From: Bacteroidota bacterium | Lineage (GTDB): Bacteria; Bacteroidota; UBA10030; UBA6906 | Direction: 5' to 3' | Length of the DNA: 5,893 nucleotides | Assembly (NCBI GenBank): GCA_016844425.1 | Contig: JAERML010000211.1 | Span: 1-5,893 of the forward strand | In this document: positions 4,421 to 5,893 of the stretch, piece by piece | Layout: each line of letters begins with the position of its first letter | Numbering within the stretch: the first letter of the stretch is position 1 | Notes under the pieces: generated by a model | The model's input: only the letters and a program-made list of their open reading frames with translations | Database searches by the model: none | What the model was told of the DNA's origin: nothing | Made by a program: the position numbers and the translations under genes

Positions 4421-5893
4421 GGGAGAAAGGGAGGTGACATTTAATCCGGGTCCAGCGTGTGGTGTACGCCCCCTTCCCTTCCAACCGAACACGGCCCCAT
4501 CTCTGTGAAGAGGTGGGGCCGGAGTGTTTCCACACGCAACCCGTTATTAGATATCCGCGCCAAGCGAAAGATAGTACTTCGGCTCGGAGAACCCGTTCAC
4601 ATTCCAGGCCCATGCCACATCGAAGCGGACGAGAAATGCAAGGAAGAAACCCGTTCACATTCCAGGCCCATGCCACATCGAAGCGGACGAGAAATGCAAG
4701 GAAGAAGATGCGGGCTCCTGTTCCCATGCCCATCAGCAGGTCCCTGGTTACAAGGTGCCCTTCGGCGTCGCGGGTAAACGCCACAAAATCGCGCTCCTTG
4801 TTCCACGCCGCACCCATATCAAAGAAAATTGCCCCCCCAATGCTTTGGAGCCCGATCGGGAGCGGACCCGCCTGGAGAAATGCAAAGAGAGGATACCGCA
4901 TTTCCATGTTAAACAACCCGTACCGGGAACCGATGGCAGCGTTATAATTGTAGCCTCGTAGTGGCGTGCCGGTTTGCAGGAAGATGTAGTCTTCCGCGTT
5001 CTCGATGGGTATATAGCCACCTTCGAACTCCCGGTTGATCCAGTTATCCACACCGCCCACTATGAACTTTTGAGGGTTGCGCCCAAAACTGCCACCTGCA
5101 GCAGTTCGTAGTGCAATTGTGTAGTTCCGACCGAGACGGAGATACGTACGATAGTCTGCAGTCACGTTAACGAAGCTGAGGCCCGACTTCCCGAGCTTTG
5201 GGGTACCAAAGAGATTGACACTGTACCGCGATCCGTTCACCGGCGCTGTGTATCCCCAGAGGGAGTTGTCATGAGTGTATCCGACGGATGGGACCAGCAC
5301 AGTGCGACGCTGCAGAGGCTCACCAAGAACATCAAGATTCTCGCGTGTGATGTTGTACCAGTTCAGCCCAAAGTCCACCCTGTTGAATCTGTCAATCGGA
5401 TAGGAAGCGGCGAGACTTGCCCCGTAGGTCCTGAAACGGTAGTAGCTCCCCCCGTAGATATCATCCACAAAGACAAAGCGGGCGCTGTGGAACCCGGCGA
5501 TCCCGAAGTCCACACGCTCGGGCAGATAGAAATACTGCAGCCCGTAGTCACTGTTCTTCAGGTCCAACAGCAGATTTGTCACAAACACGATCTGGTGGTT
5601 TCCAAGCAGGTCGCTGAATGCCATCACCGTTGAGCCAGTGACACCGTAGAACGTGTTGTACCCGGCGTTGCCGTAGATGATATCCGGTGAGAAGTTCAAC
5701 TTGTATTTGTTGACTTTATAGCTGCCGTCCTCGTCAAGGTTGTTCGCAATCCTGGGGAGCCGTGCAAGGGCAGAATCCTTGGGAATGGCATCTTCCAACG
5801 CGTCTTTGAACACATAGCTGCTGAAGTCAATCTGAATGTCCTTCCCGTACAACCCCGTGGTATCCTCAATTGTGTGATGCTCGACGACTGCGG
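4371..5893 (-). CDS. Omp85/BamA-like outer-membrane beta-barrel protein, C-terminal part, frameshifted near its end
   Basis: The frame is open to the right edge, so the N-terminus is outside; the TTG at 5852 is not the true start because codons continue upstream (AVVEHHTIEDTTG). About 415 residues form alternating amphipathic strands rich in Tyr, Phe and Gly, for example YRFRTYGASLAASYPIDRFNRVDFGLNWYNI. They include the PLRGYNYNAAIGSRYGLFNMEMRYPLF segment, in which the RGY resembles the conserved VRGF/Y of Omp85 loop 6. The FFDMGAAWN strand and ARIFFLAFLVRFDVAWAWNVNGF follow. Such barrels form the end of BamA-like surface antigens and, in Bacteroidota-related bacteria, of large beta-propeller/barrel proteins. 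After NGF (codon at 4649-4647) a 58-bp tandem duplication shifts the frame. The normal ending SEPKYYLSLGADI with double TAA (4588-4544) is replaced by about 91 unrelated residues ending at 4371, crossing the terminator and overlapping the opposite gene. Since Omp85 proteins carry their assembly signal in the last strand, the product as written is probably misfolded. Confidence 0.85.
   Translation of the reverse strand, partial: AVVEHHTIEDTTGLYGKDIQIDFSSYVFKDALEDAIPKDSALARLPRIANNLDEDGSYKVNKYKLNFSPDIIYGNAGYNTFYGVTGSTVMAFSDLLGNHQIVFVTNLLLDLKNSDYGLQYFYLPERVDFGIAGFHSARFVFVDDIYGGSYYRFRTYGASLAASYPIDRFNRVDFGLNWYNITRENLDVLGEPLQRRTVLVPSVGYTHDNSLWGYTAPVNGSRYSVNLFGTPKLGKSGLSFVNVTADYRTYLRLGRNYTIALRTAAGGSFGRNPQKFIVGGVDNWINREFEGGYIPIENAEDYIFLQTGTPLRGYNYNAAIGSRYGLFNMEMRYPLFAFLQAGPLPIGLQSIGGAIFFDMGAAWNKERDFVAFTRDAEGHLVTRDLLMGMGTGARIFFLAFLVRFDVAWAWNVNGFLPCISRPLRCGMGLECERVLRAEVLSFAWRGYLITGCVWKHSGPTSSQRWGRVRLEGKGAYTTRWTRIKCHLPFSLTSSRFPSSPSVHRAS
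4488..4528. terminator. Hairpin terminator between convergent genes
   Basis: Bases 4492-4503 (CGGCCCCATCTC) pair with 4510-4521 (GAGGTGGGGCCG region) as a 12-bp stem with one G-T pair and a six-base loop TGTGAA. An outer AACAC/GTGTT pairing (4488-4492 with 4524-4528) can extend it across a small bulge. It lies between the stop of the lysine-rich gene (4420) and the original double TAA of the barrel gene (4544-4549), the right place for a shared terminator. The T-tract is short on the plus strand and absent on the minus, so its efficiency is uncertain. Confidence 0.65.
4544..4591 (-). other. Displaced original 3' end of the barrel gene
   Basis: In the frame that one copy of the 58-bp unit would give, the codons read F-SEPKYYLSLGADI and then TAA TAA (4549-4547 and 4546-4544). 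This is a plausible final beta-strand and a conventional stop close to the terminator, which strongly suggests it is the ancestral end of the gene. As the window stands, it is out of frame by +1 with the upstream coding region. Confidence 0.8.
4590..4705. repeat. Perfect 58-bp tandem duplication
   Basis: Copy one is 4590-4647 and copy two 4648-4705, identical at every position and directly adjacent; the identity runs one base further, to 4648/4706. The unit begins AACCCGTTCACATTCC and ends GAAATGCAAGGAAGA. The flanks share only one or two A residues of microhomology at the junction. It lies wholly within the coding part of the barrel gene and shifts its frame because 58 is not divisible by three. 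Confidence 0.97.

Noticed and set aside
4590..4705. Two repeat copies as a minimal CRISPR or an insertion-sequence remnant
   Set aside because: The copies abut with no spacer, lie inside coding sequence that matches the barrel protein, and show no terminal inverted repeats.
4459..4947. A 162-codon plus-strand frame across the terminator and the repeat
   Set aside because: It is antisense to the barrel gene, contains the hairpin and the duplicated unit read in unrelated frames, and has no ribosome site or recognisable domain.

Overview
The window (5,893 bases, moderately GC-rich, dense coding, no RNA genes, CRISPR array or insertion sequence seen) looks like chromosomal DNA of a Gram-negative bacterium with an outer membrane. 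Evidence is a periplasmic TRAP-type solute-binding protein, a lipoprotein partner and an Omp85/BamA-like beta-barrel. The mix of genes and some weak ribosome binding sites would fit the Bacteroidota/Ignavibacteria (FCB) side of the tree. That placement is a low-to-moderate confidence inference from family flavour only.

Layout. Positions 1-1715 (minus strand) hold a TPAT-like pair: a TatT-family lipoprotein gene followed by a DctP-family solute-binding protein gene that runs off the left edge. The tatT frame is broken by one in-frame TGA, probably a Gly GGA to TGA change, so a 269-residue protein is cut at residue 188. Positions 1716-1890 are a divergent control region. Positions 1891-4037 (plus strand) encode a complete OmpR-family response regulator and its membrane histidine kinase, two bases apart. 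Positions 4175-4420 encode an 81-residue exported, extremely lysine/glutamate-rich protein. A strong hairpin at 4488-4528 lies in the convergent gap. Positions 4544-5893 (minus strand) carry the C-terminal part of an Omp85-like outer-membrane barrel protein that enters from the right edge.

Two observations stand out. First, the barrel gene carries a perfect, spacerless 58-bp tandem duplication (4590-4705) close to its end. Because 58 is 3x19+1, it shifts the frame, replaces the last barrel strand with about 91 unrelated residues, and pushes the reading frame through the terminator and into the opposite gene. Removing one copy restores a conventional ending with a double TAA. Second, the control regions upstream of the response regulator and of the small lysine-rich gene share TTTAA-N4-CGGTTAA (1806-1821 and 4067-4082). 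This gives TTAA blocks 11 bp apart, the geometry used by OmpR/PhoB/PhoP-type regulators. It suggests that the two-component system controls itself and the small exported protein.

Taken together this is an envelope-themed region: a two-component sensor with a likely small periplasmic output, beside an uptake system and an outer-membrane barrel, the latter two each carrying one gene-breaking lesion. Whether those lesions are real (decay, phase switching) or assembly errors cannot be settled from the sequence.
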